Shown: piece after piece, positions 8,793 to 10,000 of the stretch | How positions within the stretch are numbered: position 1 is the first letter of the stretch | Layout: the number at the start of each line of letters is the position of its first letter | Source: Actinidia chinensis | Taxonomy: Eukaryota; Streptophyta; Magnoliopsida; Ericales; Actinidiaceae | Direction: 5' to 3' | DNA length: 10,000 nucleotides | Assembly: GCA_009663005.1 (NCBI GenBank) | Contig: CM018916.1 | Coordinates: forward strand, 4,587,943 to 4,597,942 | Translations under genes and position numbers: made by a program | Notes under the pieces: model-generated | Databases searched by the model: none | Told to the model about the DNA's origin: nothing | What the model saw: the letters and a program-made list of their open reading frames with translations, nothing else

Positions 8793-8957
8793 TTTTACCA
8801 AATTTGGTACCCGATAGCACCACAAACGACGGCGTTTGATGCAAAAAAATCAAACGCTGTCCGTCAACTAAATGTCTTCTTACCGAGAAGAAACTAAAAA
8901 CCATTTTAGTACCTACACGTCGTCGTTTTGGTTCTATCGGTAACAAATTTGGTAAAA
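8793..8957. repeat. Nested inverted repeat, MITE-like, about 165 bp
   Basis: The outer arms at 8793-8831 and 8921-8957 are imperfect inverted copies about 37-39 bases long. Both arms, read inward, give TTTTACCAAATTTG, then TACC(C)GATAG, then ACCA(C)AAACGACG. They differ by only a few substitutions and two one-base indels. Inside the left half a second stem pairs gacggcgtttga (8828-8839) with tcaaacgctgtc (8850-8861) around a 10-base loop, with one G-T pair. It has no coding capacity. The size and long arms suit a small MITE or foldback element; no target-site duplication was identified. It ends about 17 bases before the WD40 pseudogene frame. Confidence 0.75.
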
Positions 8958-8974
8958 CTTTTCGTGAACATGCA

Positions 8975-9893
8975 TTGCTGGAAAAAAAAACATTTCTCTC
9001 CCCTCTTGCCGACAACCATGAAGTTCCGATCTGCCTCACATGCTCCGTCGCCCCCAGCATCTCATGCCCCGAACGCGCCAAACTTCACTACCTACCCCCC
9101 CAACACACCACTAAACCTTTCTTTTCCGATACAGCACACCAACAAGCGCAAGCCCATCATCTCAAACCCAAGAACCTCTCCAAAGCACCTCTCCCTCAAA
9201 CGCTGCATCTAATCCCTTCCCTACATAAACTCACCACGACCAACCCTAACCCTCTCTCTCTCTCTCTCAACCACCACCTACTCGCCCTCCACCACAACCT
9301 CCTCTACACCGCCTCCGGTACCGAAATCAACGTCTTCAACGTAAATAGTTATGTGCTCGTCGACACGTTCAACGGAAAAGATTCCTCGTCTGGTTCCGTC
9401 CAGTCCTTCACCTTCTGTATTGGTAAAGTCTTCACCGCGCATCAGGTTTGCAAAACCGCATTTGGAAACTAACGGAAACCAAACGTCACAAGCTCGTAGC
9501 CAGCCACGCTCCCCACCGTCACGGATTACTTCCGCCGTTTTATCTTCCGAAGAAGTCACTTCCAAAATCAGACGGCACAGGAAACGGCTCTGGATCGAAC
9601 ACCGCAACGACGCCGTTTCGGGACTCGCCATCGCTACAATCTCATTTATTCTGTTTCGTGGGACAAGTACTTGAAGACGGAGCTGTACCATCATTTCCGA
9701 TGCTTATAATCGAATTAGCACATGACGAAACGCAATTAACGCCTGTGGCTTCGATTGACGAGACATCTTGCATGGCCTCGCAGACCGTCGGATCATCAAG
9801 GTTAGGGGCCCCACCAATTGGAGGAGAAAATACGCTTTGATAGCGACGTTGGAAAGCATAATTTGGGCGGTGGAATCGCTGGCCGCGTGATGT
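8975..9893 (+). pseudogene. JINGUBANG-type WD40 repeat protein pseudogene, C-terminally truncated
   Basis: Intact relatives are cytoplasmic or nuclear beta-propeller proteins; Arabidopsis JINGUBANG restrains pollen germination. A 165-codon frame (8975-9472) holds a low-complexity H/P/L-rich leader, then LLYTASGTEINVFNV, DTFNGKDSSSGSVQSFTF and GKVFTAHQ, which match the first blades of this family. A one-base loss near 9453 ends that frame. Homology continues in other frames: RIWKLTETKRHKLVAS, TLPTVTDYFRRFI, LPKKSLP, KIRRHRKRLWIEH and AVSGLAIA, then NLIYSVSWDKYLK (about 9638-9676) and ADRRI...KYALIATLE (about 9780-9865). That is at least six frame switches (frames 2,1,2,1,3,2,3), plus stops near 9700. 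Similarity stops near 9893, with about half of the propeller missing. The start is uncertain; a second candidate ATG at 9019 is in another frame. No introns are evident, as is usual for this family. Confidence 0.88.
9252..9268. repeat. CT dinucleotide microsatellite
   Basis: A run of about 8.5 CT units inside the leader of the WD40 pseudogene, encoding the LSLSL stretch in the residual frame. Confidence 0.85.
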
Positions 9894-10000
9894 AAGGTTT
9901 CAGTTCAAAATGTTTTTTTTTTTTATAAAGTAGAGAATTAGGAAGATGTATGACGTCATCATGCCACGCATAATAGATATACATATATGTTTATATTATA
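9894..10000. other. AT-rich end of window
   Basis: Contains a 14-base T run (9912-9925) and an alternating AT stretch (9976-10000). No further WD40 similarity or other feature is visible. Confidence 0.5.

Noticed and set aside
9278..9694. Minus-strand 138-codon frame
   Set aside because: Antisense shadow of the WD40 pseudogene; GC-rich coding remnants commonly leave the opposite strand open.
1..10000. CRISPR arrays, prokaryotic operons, phage genes, tRNA or rRNA genes
   Set aside because: None was seen on either strand. Base composition, retrotransposon structure and gene families all indicate plant nuclear DNA.

Overview
The window looks like plant nuclear DNA, most likely from a eudicot. 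It is AT-rich with long homopolymer and dinucleotide runs. It holds LTR retrotransposon remnants, a miniature inverted-repeat element, and decayed fragments of two plant gene families (PLS-class pentatricopeptide repeat and JINGUBANG-type WD40). I find no intact protein-coding gene, rRNA, tRNA, CRISPR array or bacterial-style operon. Assignments to a named plant family or gene rest on remembered family patterns and were not searched.

Layout. 1-3054 is an old, internally deleted Ty1-copia-type retrotransposon on the minus strand. Its 5' LTR is at 2565-3054 and its 3' LTR runs off the left edge (1-127). A broken gag with a CCHC knuckle and a broken protease lie between them. Reverse transcriptase and integrase were not recognised, and only about 2.4 kb separates the LTRs. 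The untranslated leader between the 5' LTR and gag contains a degenerate array of roughly 30-bp units (2036-2340). After about 250 unassigned bases, 3301-3643 is a long-stem inverted-repeat element (MITE-like). Its right terminal repeat is interrupted by a 2235-bp solo LTR (3644-5878, TG...CA) bounded by a perfect 5-bp target-site duplication, AAACG.

5884-6720 is AT-rich DNA with no recognisable gene. 6725-7680 (minus) is a pseudogene of a pentatricopeptide repeat protein resembling Arabidopsis At2g37320. A short GC-rich block at 8031-8368 follows; it is open in several minus-strand frames and unassigned. After an AT-rich spacer, 8793-8957 is a nested inverted repeat. 8975-9893 (plus) is a WD40 pseudogene of the JINGUBANG type, with at least six reading-frame switches and a missing C-terminal half.

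Taken together this is a repeat-rich, degenerating intergenic region. The order of events can be partly read: the MITE was present before the gypsy-like LTR element inserted into its end, and that element later collapsed to a solo LTR by LTR-LTR recombination. I found no convincing novel biological system.
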